In this document: one piece after another, positions 52,528 to 61,560 of the stretch
Layout: every line of letters begins with the position of its first letter
How positions within the stretch are numbered: position 1 is the stretch's first letter
NCBI GenBank assembly: GCA_046957575.1
Contig: JBKUOG010000013.1
Location: forward strand, 39,382 to 103,381
Length of the DNA: 64,000 bases
From: UMGS1370 sp046957575
GTDB taxonomy: Bacteria; Bacillota; Clostridia; Lachnospirales; Lachnospiraceae
Direction: 5' to 3'
Notes under the pieces: model-generated
The model's input: only the letters and a program-made list of their open reading frames with translations
Database searches by the model: none
Told to the model about the DNA's origin: nothing
Position numbers and translations under genes: made by a program

Positions 52528-53766
52528 CTAAGGATTTTTCAAGAAAAATCTGTTAAGCTGCTGATACAAAGACGGCTGCAGTTTCTTGCGGGTAATTTCA
52601 ACCAGATTGAGTTTCGTCATATCCACAACTGTGGTCTTTATGGGATCCTTCCGGACAGCCGCCCGCAGATGTTCCATCAGCAGTTCCCTGTCTTCATCTG
52701 CTTCCATGTCAATAAAATCTATCATAATAATGCCAGACAGATTGCGCAGACGCATCTGCCTGGCTGCAGCATCCGCAGCTTCCAGATTGATTTTTAACAG
52801 GGTTTCCCGCATAGTCTTCTTTCCGGAAAATTTGCCGGTGTTGACGTCAATGACCGTCATGGCTTCTGTAGGCTCTATCACCAGATACCCGCCGGATTTC
52901 AGCCATACCCTGGGCTGGACGGCCTGGGAGAAAACCGTCTCCAGGCTATAAAGAGAAGCCAGGGATAACATAGGATCCTGGTAAAGAGATAACTTGTCCA
53001 GATCCTCCGGCTGATAGGCAGACAGATAGGAAGATAACTCTTCATACAGCTTAGGCCTATCGGTAACAATTGCTTTTAGAGACGCCGAGTAAGCATTTTT
53101 TACTTCCTTTAAATATCCGGAAGCCGACTGATAAAGAATGCTGTAGCAGGTACGGTATTCCCTATCATTGAGAAGCTTTTCAAAAGCCTTTGACAACGCC
53201 AGGACTTCGTTTAAAATAGTTTCCTCTTCTGCGTCCTTTGCATTGGTCCGGATGATCAATCCCCATGGGCCAGTCCGGACAGCTTCCAAATGCTCTTTTA
53301 GATGATCCTTCCACTGGGTACTTCGGATTTTGCTGGAAAAGCTGATTTGGGAACTTAAAGCGGTCAGCACACAGTATTTGCCGCTTAAACTGATATTGGA
53401 CGTCAGCATAGGCGATTTGGTTTTAATGCCGTCTTTTTCTACCTGTACCATGATCTCATCGCCAATGTGAAGGGGCCGGTTTTCCGGTGTTTTGCCGAAC
53501 CAGTGCCGGCGGTTTTCCGATAAACTGTAATAACAGATGCGTCCTGGCTCAATTTCCACAAAGGCTGCATTAATATTTTTTACAATATTCTGCACCCGCC
53601 CGATGTAGATGTTTCCTAAAACAGAGTCCCGGCTTTTTGGTTCCATGGAAATCTGCACCGGACGGCTGTTTTCCATCAATACAGAAGCAATTTTATCTTT
53701 GTATTCTGTAATAATCAGTTTTGTAACCGTTTCAGCAGGTTTCTGGTTTTCACTCAATATCTTCAC
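52528..53766 (-). CDS. RNase E/G family ribonuclease lacking the zinc-link
   Basis: 412 residues with the S1 RNA-binding domain (VLGNIYIGRVQNIVKNINAAFVEIEPGRICYY) and the DNase-I-like core with the catalytic aspartates (VIDVNTGKFSGKK, IIMIDFIDM). The family cuts structured or single-stranded RNA and matures rRNA or mRNA. The protein ends soon after LVEITRKKLQPSLYQQLNRFF, where RNase E/G proteins usually continue with a CPxCxG zinc-link; that motif is absent. It overlaps the upstream gene by 17 bases. Confidence 0.88.
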   Translation of the reverse strand: MKILSENQKPAETVTKLIITEYKDKIASVLMENSRPVQISMEPKSRDSVLGNIYIGRVQNIVKNINAAFVEIEPGRICYYSLSENRRHWFGKTPENRPLHIGDEIMVQVEKDGIKTKSPMLTSNISLSGKYCVLTALSSQISFSSKIRSTQWKDHLKEHLEAVRTGPWGLIIRTNAKDAEEETILNEVLALSKAFEKLLNDREYRTCYSILYQSASGYLKEVKNAYSASLKAIVTDRPKLYEELSSYLSAYQPEDLDKLSLYQDPMLSLASLYSLETVFSQAVQPRVWLKSGGYLVIEPTEAMTVIDVNTGKFSGKKTMRETLLKINLEAADAAARQMRLRNLSGIIMIDFIDMEADEDRELLMEHLRAAVRKDPIKTTVVDMTKLNLVEITRKKLQPSLYQQLNRFFLKNP

Positions 53767-54511
53767 CTAATTCATCCAGAGAAACAAAATGAGCATTGCC
53801 CTCTTCGTCATATTCTGCGGCATATACGTCTTCTCTCTGAATTAAAAATGCAAATTCTGCTCTCTCCTGGCCAAGAGATTTGTAATATGCGTCTAATACC
53901 AGCTCTGGCTTAATGTTGGCCGCGCTGCCGGCAGACAGCTTTAAGAAGATGCCAGGAGCTGTTTTTGCACACTTTTCCTCCTGTTTTTCTTCCGGAACCA
54001 GACAGGAACAGGTTTTTACCTCATAAATCAGGGAAGCCAGATCCAGCTCCTTTTCCCCTTTTTTCGTCTTCTTGGTAATCAGAATAGACGGGGATTTTAA
54101 AAATTCTGCAAAGCCTTCAAACCAGGCTGCTTCATTTTTTGGTTCATATCCAGGGCGGAACTGGATGGTATAATCGGCTGCCGCTACAAGGGACATGGCG
54201 TTTGCCGCCTTTTCCGGCAGCTTTTTATAGCTTAATACCTGGATTCCTTCTACGGAAACCGCATTGATGCGGCGGATCATTTCTTTTGAACTCTCTGTAG
54301 AATGAACATCAATATCCACATATTCTCCATTGCTAGTCAGTCCTACGCTGAGAGGCGCTGCAAAAGACATTAACTGATGGGGGCTGAATCCCTCACTGTA
54401 GCGGATGTCTACGTCTGCCCTGCGGATTGCCTTCTGGAAATACCGCATGACGTCCAGGTGCCCGATAAATTTCATATCCCCCTGTTTAAAAAACTTAATT
54501 CTTATTTTCAA
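53750..54511 (-). CDS. Radical-SAM-linked DUF2344 protein (TIGR03936-like)
   Basis: 253 residues. MKIRIKFFKQGDMKFIGHLDVMRYFQKAIRRADVDIRYSEGFSPHQLMSFAAPLSVG is the signature start of this group, which is nearly always fused to or next to a TIGR03960 radical SAM protein, as here (17-base overlap). The function is unknown; involvement in tRNA or ribosome modification has been proposed by context only. Confidence 0.88.
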   Translation of the reverse strand: MKIRIKFFKQGDMKFIGHLDVMRYFQKAIRRADVDIRYSEGFSPHQLMSFAAPLSVGLTSNGEYVDIDVHSTESSKEMIRRINAVSVEGIQVLSYKKLPEKAANAMSLVAAADYTIQFRPGYEPKNEAAWFEGFAEFLKSPSILITKKTKKGEKELDLASLIYEVKTCSCLVPEEKQEEKCAKTAPGIFLKLSAGSAANIKPELVLDAYYKSLGQERAEFAFLIQREDVYAAEYDEEGNAHFVSLDELGEDIE

Positions 54512-56363
54512 AGCAAACGCCTCCTTTCCATCTCATCGCTCCGCAGGCCGAACATTTCTGGCGGCAGTTTGGAGTAACGGTTTCTCCCATGGCGTTCAGC
54601 CATTCTCTCTTTAAGAAATTTTTGGAAATACCAGCGTCGATAAAGTCCCAAGGGAAGATTTCATCCAGTTCTCTCTGTCTGGTAGTATAGAAATCAATGG
54701 ATAAGCCGCAGGTCTCAAAGGCCTTCATCCAGATTTCATTGTCAAAGCATTCGGACCAGGAATCGTATAAGGCGCCGTTTTTGTAAGCTTCCTCAATTAA
54801 AGCGGAACACTTTCTGTCACCTCTTGCCAGAACGCCTTCCAGAACAGTTAAATCTGCTTCATGCCAGTTGTAGCGCAGGCTCTTATAGTTTAACATTTCC
54901 CTAAATTTATTGCGGACAATGGCTGCCCGCTCTAAAAATTCTTCTTTGGTGCACATTTTTGCCCACTGGAATGGGGTAAATGGTTTTGGAACGAAGAAAG
55001 AAGAACTGGCGGTTACCTGAACCTTTCCCTGACGCTTTTCCTTTGGAACTTCGTCATAATAAGTTTCTGCTACCTTTTCGGATAACTGGGCGATGCCTTC
55101 CATATCTTCTACCGTTTCAGTTGGAAGTCCTAACATAAAGTAAAGCTTTACCCGGTTCCAGCCGCCGCGGAAGGCCTCTGCCGCGCCGTTTAAAATATCC
55201 TCTTCGGTCAGCCCCTTGTTAATAACGTCTCTTAAACGCTGGGAACCTGCCTCAGGAGCAAAGGTCAGACTGCTCTTTTTGACATCCTGGATTTTGCTCA
55301 TAACATCCAGGGAAAAAGCATCAATTCTTAAAGAAGGAAGGGAAATGTTGACTCCCTTTCCATGGAATTCATCCATTAAGAAGGTAACCAGGCCTTCTAA
55401 CTGGGTATAGTCGCTGGAACTTAACGAACTTAAGGAAATCTCCTCATGCCCGGTGCTCTTTAACATCTTATACGCATAGTCCTTTAAATACTCCAGGCTG
55501 TGCTCCCTAAGAGGACGGTATACGTTGCCTGCCTGGCAGAACCGGCAGCCGCGGATACATCCGCGCATGATCTCCAGTACGACTCTGTCCTGGGTAACTT
55601 TAATAAATGGAGCTAACGGCTTTTCAATATAAGTAGCATCGTCCGGATTTACCACTACCTCTTTGGTAATGGTGGCTTTTGCATGACAGTTGTTCGGTAC
55701 AAAAGAAGCGATCGTTCCGTCTTCTTTATAGGAAACATCATAAAATGCCGGCACATAAATGCCAGGAATTTCTGCTGCTTCTTCTAAAAACTCTTTCCGG
55801 CTTTTTCCGGCTTTTTTGCATTCCTTATAGACGTCCATTAATTCGTAATAAACCGTTTCGCCTTCGCCGATATAGAACATATCGAAAAATTCTGCTAACG
55901 GCTCCGGATTGTAGGCACAAGGGCCGCCGCCGATTACGATGGGATCTTCTTTTGTTCTGTCGCAGGCATGAAGCGGAATCTGGGACAAATCCAGAATCTG
56001 CAGAATATTGGTATAACACATCTCATACTGCAGGGTAATTCCTAAAAAGTCGAATTCTTTAATGGGGCTCTGGGACTCCAGGGAGAAAAGGGGAATTTTC
56101 TTTTCTCGCATAATTTTGTCCAAATCCGTCCATGGGGAATATACGCGTTCGCAGTAAATATCGTCTCTGCGGTTAAAAAAATCATAGAGGATCTGCATTC
56201 CCAAATGGGACATACCAATCTCATACACGTCCGGGAAACACATGGCAAAACGAACGTCCACTTTGGACGGGTCTTTTACAGCCATGTTTACCTCACCGCC
56301 AATATAGCGGGCGGGCTGCTGGATACTCAGCAGAATTTCATCACTTAAAGCTAGTTTTCTCAT
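54495..56363 (-). CDS. Radical SAM protein of the TIGR03960 group
   Basis: 622 residues. The radical SAM site is RGCIRGCRFCQAG (CxxxCxxC), preceded by a B12-binding-like region (CFPDVYEIGMSHLGMQILYDF). Further cysteines close to the C-terminus (NCRQKCSACGAM) may hold a second cluster or zinc. Its partner is the DUF2344 gene that follows. In Firmicutes the pair sits before rng-rplU-prp-rpmA-obg. The substrate is unknown. Confidence 0.88.
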   Translation of the reverse strand: MRKLALSDEILLSIQQPARYIGGEVNMAVKDPSKVDVRFAMCFPDVYEIGMSHLGMQILYDFFNRRDDIYCERVYSPWTDLDKIMREKKIPLFSLESQSPIKEFDFLGITLQYEMCYTNILQILDLSQIPLHACDRTKEDPIVIGGGPCAYNPEPLAEFFDMFYIGEGETVYYELMDVYKECKKAGKSRKEFLEEAAEIPGIYVPAFYDVSYKEDGTIASFVPNNCHAKATITKEVVVNPDDATYIEKPLAPFIKVTQDRVVLEIMRGCIRGCRFCQAGNVYRPLREHSLEYLKDYAYKMLKSTGHEEISLSSLSSSDYTQLEGLVTFLMDEFHGKGVNISLPSLRIDAFSLDVMSKIQDVKKSSLTFAPEAGSQRLRDVINKGLTEEDILNGAAEAFRGGWNRVKLYFMLGLPTETVEDMEGIAQLSEKVAETYYDEVPKEKRQGKVQVTASSSFFVPKPFTPFQWAKMCTKEEFLERAAIVRNKFREMLNYKSLRYNWHEADLTVLEGVLARGDRKCSALIEEAYKNGALYDSWSECFDNEIWMKAFETCGLSIDFYTTRQRELDEIFPWDFIDAGISKNFLKREWLNAMGETVTPNCRQKCSACGAMRWKGGVCFENKN

Positions 56364-56405
56364 TTTATTTCCTTTATTTTGCTGTTTTTTAGATTATCAT
56401 GCATA

Positions 56406-56434
56406 ATTATAATAGTTTTCCTTAGATTAAGCAA
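56406..56434 (-). promoter_or_regulatory. Promoter of the radical SAM operon
   Basis: On the minus strand TTGCTT (56429-56434), 17-base spacer and TATAAT (56406-56411), about 45 bases before the ATG at 56363. It is divergent from the fic promoter. Confidence 0.55.
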
Positions 56435-56451
56435 CAGGCTTTTCTGTATTA

Positions 56452-56532
56452 TTAAGGGAAGATTCCCTTAATAAATTGACTTGCCCTTATTTTATGTTAT
56501 AATTTAAGGGAATATATCAGGAGGTAAGGGAA
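56452..56532 (+). promoter_or_regulatory. Repeated TTAAGGGAA operator around the fic promoter
   Basis: A perfect dyad of two TTAAGGGAA half-sites around GA (56452-56471) ends four bases before the -35 element. A near copy in inverted orientation (TTGCCCTTA) is inside the spacer, a third TTAAGGGAA follows the -10 (56504-56512), and TAAGGGAA lies at 56525-56532 next to the ATG. Five copies in 80 bases is far above chance. The encoded Fic protein has its own winged helix, so autoregulation is likely. Confidence 0.7.
56476..56503 (+). promoter_or_regulatory. SigmaA-type promoter for the fic gene
   Basis: TTGACT (56476-56481), 16-base spacer and TATAAT (56498-56503). It is embedded in the TTAAGGGAA repeat array, so binding there would block it. 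Confidence 0.7.
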
Positions 56533-57578
56533 TGCGGACATTTAATTACTCTGAAATCAGAACACAAAAATGGGATTCTGATATTCTTAGTCTGATTGCA
56601 GCGATTTATAAGGAAGCCGGTAAGCAGGAAATGTATTTGAAACAGCGCCCGGAAGAACTGGAAAAGCTGGTAGAAATTGCAAAAATACAAAGTACCGAAG
56701 CTTCCAACGCAATTGAAGGAATTGTAACCACCAGCACTCGTATCAGGCAGTTGGTTGAGGAAAAGACTACGCCTAAAAACCGGGATGAGCAGGAAATCGC
56801 AGGGTATCGTGATGCTTTAAATATCATTCATGAAAATTTTGATGCAATTCCAATCACTCAAAACTATATTTTACAGCTTCATAAAATTCTTTACAGCCAT
56901 ATGAATAACCCTATGGGAGGCCGTACCAAAGGCGTACAAAATTATATTAATGTCAGTTATCCGGATGGTCATGCGGAAATCTTGTTTACGCCCCTTGCTC
57001 CCTATGAAACCCCGGAAGCCCTGGACAGAATCTGTGAAGAATATAATCGTGTAATTGGAAATATGGAGGCAGAACCTCTGCTTGTTATTCCGATTTTTAT
57101 TCATGATTTTCTCTGTATCCACCCATTTAATGATGGAAACGGAAGAATGAGCCGTCTGCTGACTTCTCTGCTTCTCTATCGAAGCGGCTTTTATGTAGGC
57201 AAATATATTTCACTGGAAGCCAAAATTGCTAAAAATAAAGATCTTTATTATGATGCGCTCCGTCAATCTCAGACAGGATGGCATGAAGGCTGCGAAGATT
57301 TCCTTCCATTTACAAAATATCTGTTGGGTACGATTCTTTCTGCATATAAAGATTTTGAAGACCGTTTTACCCTGGTAGAAACCAGGCTTCCTGCATTGGA
57401 AATGGTAAGACAAGCCTCTTTGAAAAAAATCGGCCGTTTTACCAAACAGGATATTCGGGAACTCTGCCCTTCTCTCAGCGTCAGTTCTGTCGAAGGAGCT
57501 TTGCGCAAGCTGGTTGCAGAAGGAGAACTGAAACGGGAAGGAAACGGCAAAAGTACCTGCTATTACCGCCTGAAATAA
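56532..57578 (+). CDS. Fic-domain AMP-transferase-like protein with C-terminal winged helix
   Basis: 348 residues. The N-terminal Fic_N part has the inhibitory (S/T)xxxE(G/N) motif (S58-NAI-E62-G63, class II), which blocks the ATP site. The catalytic core reads HPFNDGNGR at 197-205. The last 60 residues (FTKQDIRELCPSLSVSSVEGALRKLVAEGELKREGNGKSTCYYRL) form a winged helix-turn-helix. Fic enzymes AMPylate hydroxyls on target proteins. Ribosome site AGGAGG. The gene has a five-copy operator at its promoter and ends at a bidirectional terminator; no partner toxin or antitoxin gene is adjacent. Confidence 0.9.
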   Translation: MRTFNYSEIRTQKWDSDILSLIAAIYKEAGKQEMYLKQRPEELEKLVEIAKIQSTEASNAIEGIVTTSTRIRQLVEEKTTPKNRDEQEIAGYRDALNIIHENFDAIPITQNYILQLHKILYSHMNNPMGGRTKGVQNYINVSYPDGHAEILFTPLAPYETPEALDRICEEYNRVIGNMEAEPLLVIPIFIHDFLCIHPFNDGNGRMSRLLTSLLLYRSGFYVGKYISLEAKIAKNKDLYYDALRQSQTGWHEGCEDFLPFTKYLLGTILSAYKDFEDRFTLVETRLPALEMVRQASLKKIGRFTKQDIRELCPSLSVSSVEGALRKLVAEGELKREGNGKSTCYYRLK

Positions 57579-57591
57579 TTTCCCCAACCCC

Positions 57592-57653
57592 AAAAACGCC
57601 CATTACAGTTCCAAGGCATTCCTTCCATCCTTGTTTCTGCAACAGGCGTTTTT
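57592..57653. terminator. Bidirectional terminator between fic and the SDR gene
   Basis: AAAAACGCC (57592-57600) pairs with GGCGTTTTT (57645-57653) around a 44-base loop with an inner CAAGG/CCTTG stem. A-rich and T-rich ends suit both directions; the two genes converge here. Confidence 0.65.
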
Positions 57654-57663
57654 AATTGCTATT

Positions 57664-58437
57664 TTATTTTACCAGGTACCCTCCATCAACCGGGATAACG
57701 GCTCCGTTCAGATAATCGCTGGCAGAGGAAGCTAAGAAAAGAACCGGTCCCTTCATATCTTCCGGAGTTCCCCAGCGTCCGGCAGGAATACGTGCGGTGC
57801 ACTCATCTTTTCTTTCCTGGGTCATATTGGCGCACATTTCGGTATCCATATAACCTGGAGCGATGACGTTGCAGCAGATGTTATGGTCTGCGCAGTCAGA
57901 AGCAATACTTTTGCTTAACTGGGTTACAGCGCCCTTTGCTGCAGTATAGGCAGGCACTGTTGTTCCGCCAAAGAACGAAGACATGGAGCCGATATTGATG
58001 ATTTTGCCGACAGTATCCTGATCCTTCATAACCTGAATCGCTTTCTGGCACATGAACCATACGTGATTTAAGTTTACATTAATGACCAGATCCCACATTT
58101 CTTTTGGAAACTCCCATGGCTCATACCGTCTCTGGATTCCTGCTGCAGGAATCAGCACGTCTAATCTGCCGCCTAACAGTTTCATGGCTTCTTCAAACAT
58201 CCGGTCAATTTCTTCTTTTTTGGATAAATCTCCGGACACGCAGTAAGCTTCATATCCCATTGCCTTGTACTCGTTTGTTACCATTTCCAGCTTTTCCTTC
58301 TGGACATCCATCAGAACAACGGCTGCGCCATTTTCTAAAAGAGCCTCTGCCATTCCCTTAGAAAGACCCTGGGCGCCTCCTGTTACGATACATTTCTTTC
58401 CTTCTACGCTAAATGCTTTTTTATAATCATATGCCAT
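57664..58437 (-). CDS. Short-chain dehydrogenase (KduD/gluconate 5-dehydrogenase-like)
   Basis: 257 residues. NAD site TGGAQGLSKG (about 19-28), INIGSMSSFFGG with the catalytic Ser, and Y-T-A-A-K near residue 160. IPAGRWGTPEDMKGPVLFLASSASDYLNGAVIPVDGGYLV is typical of KduD and gluconate 5-dehydrogenases, which oxidise 2-keto-3-deoxygluconate or gluconate. The TRAP transporter in the same operon suggests a sugar-acid substrate. The exact substrate cannot be read. Confidence 0.88.
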   Translation of the reverse strand: MAYDYKKAFSVEGKKCIVTGGAQGLSKGMAEALLENGAAVVLMDVQKEKLEMVTNEYKAMGYEAYCVSGDLSKKEEIDRMFEEAMKLLGGRLDVLIPAAGIQRRYEPWEFPKEMWDLVINVNLNHVWFMCQKAIQVMKDQDTVGKIINIGSMSSFFGGTTVPAYTAAKGAVTQLSKSIASDCADHNICCNVIAPGYMDTEMCANMTQERKDECTARIPAGRWGTPEDMKGPVLFLASSASDYLNGAVIPVDGGYLVK

Positions 58438-58511
58438 CTTTTTTTCCTCTTTTCTTTTTTTGAGTTGTTCATTGATAATAAGTTCATAACCATTTATTTA
58501 TTTTCCAGGCA

Positions 58512-59783
58512 TCAGTGAATAAAAAATGTACTGAGGGCCGGAATAAACACGATTGCAAAAAATACAGCTAAATATCCGATAAAGAATGGAACCTCTCCTT
58601 TGGCAATCTCGCCCATCTTTAATTTGGATACACTGGCAGCCGAGAAAATATTAACTGCTACCGGAGGCGTCATAGTTCCAATTACATTGGAAATCGATAC
58701 AATCATTCCAAAATGAATGGCGTTAATTCCCAGACTGGATGCAATAGGCCAGAGAACCGGTACTAAAAGAACACAGGTTGCAATACCCTCTAAAAATGTT
58801 CCGAATATCAGTAAAATAACAGCCACAATCAGACAGAACATGGATGCGGACAGGTTCATTCCTACAATGGTATCTACCAGCTGGGTAGAGATTCCGGAGA
58901 AGGTAAACAGCCAGGAAAATGCGGTAGAGGTGGCAATAATAAACAGCATCATTGCACTTCCCTTTCCAGATTCCAGGATAATATTTTTTAAATCTTTGAG
59001 GTGAATCTCTTTATATACGAACACACCTACGATAAAGGAATATACAACTGCTGCAGCAGCCGACTCTGTCGGGGTCAGCATACCGGAATAAATGCCGCCT
59101 AAAATGATAACCGGAAGAAAGATTGCCGGAATCGCGCCGATAAAGGAATTCCAGAGATCCTTAAAGGTGGTTTTTTCTTCGTTTTTCGGCCACTGTTCCT
59201 TGTGGGACAGGTAAATGCAGATACCGACTAATACAATGCCAATCATCGCGCCGGCTACCAATCCGGCTTTAAACATATCTCCAACGGAGCTGTTGGTAAT
59301 GGTACAGTAGACAACCATAATAATACTTGGCGGAATAATGGGGCCAAGGCCGCCGGATACGGTAAGCAGTCCGGCGCAGCGGGCTTTCGGATATCCCAGC
59401 TTTACCATTTCCGGATACAGCATGGAGCCGATGGCAAGAACCGTAGCCGGAGCAGAGCCGGAAAGAGCCGCAAAAAACGCACAGGCCAGAACCATCGCAT
59501 AACACATACCGCCCCTTACATTTCCGATAATCCGGTTGGCAAAGTCTACCAGTCTGCGGGAAATTCCGCCCTGGGTCATCAGATTGCCTGCCAGTACGAA
59601 AAACGGAATTGCCATAATGGAAACAGAATCCAGGGCAGTAAACATTCTCTGTCCGACTACTGCTAAAGGAACGTCATAGGTAAGCATGGACAGCATCGTG
59701 GCAGCTCCAAGCGAGATGGAAATGGGGACGCCAATGATTAAAAGCAGGGCTAATGTGCCAAATAATACAATCGCAGTTGTCAT
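58512..59783 (-). CDS. dctM: TRAP transporter large permease DctM
   Basis: 423 residues, about 12 membrane helices, with SIMAIPFFVLAGNLMTQGGISRRLVDFA, GSAPATVLAIGSMLYPEM and PPVAVNIFSAASV, standard DctM. It forms the ion-coupled channel of the TRAP system with DctQ and DctP. Overlaps the dctQ stop by four bases. Confidence 0.94.
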   Translation of the reverse strand: MTTAIVLFGTLALLLIIGVPISISLGAATMLSMLTYDVPLAVVGQRMFTALDSVSIMAIPFFVLAGNLMTQGGISRRLVDFANRIIGNVRGGMCYAMVLACAFFAALSGSAPATVLAIGSMLYPEMVKLGYPKARCAGLLTVSGGLGPIIPPSIIMVVYCTITNSSVGDMFKAGLVAGAMIGIVLVGICIYLSHKEQWPKNEEKTTFKDLWNSFIGAIPAIFLPVIILGGIYSGMLTPTESAAAAVVYSFIVGVFVYKEIHLKDLKNIILESGKGSAMMLFIIATSTAFSWLFTFSGISTQLVDTIVGMNLSASMFCLIVAVILLIFGTFLEGIATCVLLVPVLWPIASSLGINAIHFGMIVSISNVIGTMTPPVAVNIFSAASVSKLKMGEIAKGEVPFFIGYLAVFFAIVFIPALSTFFIH

Positions 59784-60277
59784 TTGTTTTCCTCCTCACA
59801 GTCATTTGTTTTGGAAAAGATGATTCCGGCCAGCATACCCATCTGTACTACAGTGATAATGGCAAAGCTTAACGTAATGGCAAAATAAGGAATCAGCATT
59901 GGAATCCGCAGGCCCGGAGACATCTGGTGGGACACGTTCTGCATCCATAAAAGCTTAAAGGAAGTTACAAAGACTGTGGCAGAAAACAGAACCACGACCA
60001 GTTTTGCAAGGATCTGTACTGCTTTTTTTGTCCGTCCCTTTAACTTGTCAGTAAGAGCCGTAATGGAAATCTGGGTACCGTCTCTTAAACCAGCTTCTGC
60101 TGCAATCAGCGCCATATACACCATGCAATATCTGGCAAGCTCTTCAAACCAGGAGATTCCCAGATGGAAGAGATTCCGGTTTAACACCTGGGCGAAAGAA
60201 GCCAGTACCATAACGACAAAGGTTCCTATCAAAATTCCGTCTTCTGCCTTTTGCAGATATTGAAGCAACTTTTTCAT
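59780..60277 (-). CDS. dctQ: TRAP transporter small permease DctQ
   Basis: 165 residues with four membrane helices. RNLFHLGISWFEELARYCMVYMALIAAEAGLRDGTQISI is the DctQ signature. Translationally coupled to dctM. Confidence 0.92.
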   Translation of the reverse strand: MKKLLQYLQKAEDGILIGTFVVMVLASFAQVLNRNLFHLGISWFEELARYCMVYMALIAAEAGLRDGTQISITALTDKLKGRTKKAVQILAKLVVVLFSATVFVTSFKLLWMQNVSHQMSPGLRIPMLIPYFAITLSFAIITVVQMGMLAGIIFSKTNDCEEENK

Positions 60278-60288
60278 AATGTCCTCCC

Positions 60289-61296
60289 CTATTGATTATT
60301 TTTATCTGCCTCAATAGCATCCAGCCATTCCTTCGGCATCTGGGCCCGATAAGGTTCGATTGCAGGAAGTACCTTTGCTTTTAATGCTTCCCTGTCAATC
60401 TCATAAAACTGGACACCTAATTCTTTTAATTCCTTTTCTGCCTCTGCATTGGCTTCTGCCAGAAGCTGCCTCTGGGTATTGCAGCCCCGCTTTACCGCCT
60501 CCTCAACGACTGGTTTTAAATCATCAGGAATCTTGTTCCATGCCCGCTCGGAAAATCCTACTCCCATAAACACGAACAGGTGATTGGTATAAGTAATGTT
60601 TTTGGTTACTTCATAAAACTTATTGGCCAATACGTCTGAAACTGCATTTTCTGCCGCATCAATGGTCTTTTGCTGAAGTCCGGTAAATACGTCTCCGGAT
60701 GCCATTGGAGCCGCCATAGCTCCCAGTGTATTAAAAAATTCCATGTGAAGACTGTTTTCCATGGTACGGATTTTAAGGCCTTCAAAATCTTCTAACGTCT
60801 GAATCGGACGATTGGAGAATACGTTCCGGTAACCGGACTCAATCCAGCCTGCAATGTGAATGCCCTGTTCTTCAGCTTTTTCAGCAATCAGATCTCCAAG
60901 TTTTCCGTCAATTACACGATGGGCCTGGTCTGCGCTGTCAAACAGGAATGGCTGATCCAATACGGCCATTTCCGGAATAAAGGAACTCATCACTGGATTT
61001 GCAGCATAAAACATGTCAATAGAACCTAACTGGGCGCCTTCATATAAATCCCTCTCATTTCCCAATTGTCCGCTTGGATAAATAGTAATCTCCACTTTTC
61101 CGTCTGTGGCCTTATAGACTTCGTCAGCAATGGCCTTGCATCCAAAATAATAATTGGTTGTGTCAGAATTGACGATTCCGAATTTCAGATGAATGGTTTC
61201 TTCCTCCTTTGCGTCAGGTCCTTTTACGCTGCATCCGGAAAGAACCCCTGTAAGCATTGCAGCCGATAAAAATGCCGCCTTCCACTTCTTTCTCAT
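60289..61296 (-). CDS. dctP: TRAP transporter substrate-binding protein DctP
   Basis: The start at 61296 (GGAGAGAGG upstream) gives 335 residues; a longer frame runs into the promoter. A lipoprotein signal ends VLSGCSVKG. YPSGQLGNERDLYEGAQLGSIDMFYAANPV, the conserved Arg-containing GLKIRTMENSLHMEFFNTLGA and QKTIDAAENA are DctP hallmarks; the Arg binds the ligand carboxylate. First gene of the TRAP-SDR operon. Confidence 0.94.
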   Translation of the reverse strand: MRKKWKAAFLSAAMLTGVLSGCSVKGPDAKEEETIHLKFGIVNSDTTNYYFGCKAIADEVYKATDGKVEITIYPSGQLGNERDLYEGAQLGSIDMFYAANPVMSSFIPEMAVLDQPFLFDSADQAHRVIDGKLGDLIAEKAEEQGIHIAGWIESGYRNVFSNRPIQTLEDFEGLKIRTMENSLHMEFFNTLGAMAAPMASGDVFTGLQQKTIDAAENAVSDVLANKFYEVTKNITYTNHLFVFMGVGFSERAWNKIPDDLKPVVEEAVKRGCNTQRQLLAEANAEAEKELKELGVQFYEIDREALKAKVLPAIEPYRAQMPKEWLDAIEADKNNQ

Positions 61297-61392
61297 AATC
61301 CTCTCTCCTTTTTTTACTAAAAGAAATCCTCTGGTTACGTTTGTTAAATGTTTGCCGTAAGCTTCAAGTTGTACGTCGTCATACGTCATTTG

Positions 61393-61431
61393 TGATGAAA
61401 TCATCATATAACTTTTACAGCAATTCGTCAA
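61393..61431 (-). promoter_or_regulatory. dctP promoter with an overlapping dyad operator
   Basis: On the minus strand TTGACG (61426-61431), 17 bases and TATGAT (61403-61408). The dyad TGATGAAATCATCA (61393-61406; six-base arms) overlaps the -10. The FadR-type regulator encoded upstream is the likely ligand-dependent repressor. Confidence 0.6.
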
Positions 61432-61497
61432 TACTCTTTGTAATTTTTGGCTATTTGAACAATTTATGTATTTAAAAATATGCATAACGCACAAATC

Positions 61498-61552
61498 CCC
61501 ATCTATTTCGACTGAAAAAGATAAGATGTCTTTTGCCTTCGAAATAGATGGG
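61498..61552 (-). terminator. Terminator after the FadR-type gene
   Basis: A perfect 14-base inverted repeat, CCCATCTATTTCGA (61498-61511) with its complement (61539-61552), around an inner AAAAGA/TCTTTT stem. It lies directly after the regulator stop codon and separates it from dctP. Confidence 0.7.
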
Positions 61553-61560
61553 AATCCGAA

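Noticed and set aside
56532..57578. Fic-based toxin-antitoxin pair
   Set aside because: The inhibitory motif is in the protein itself and no small antitoxin gene is adjacent.
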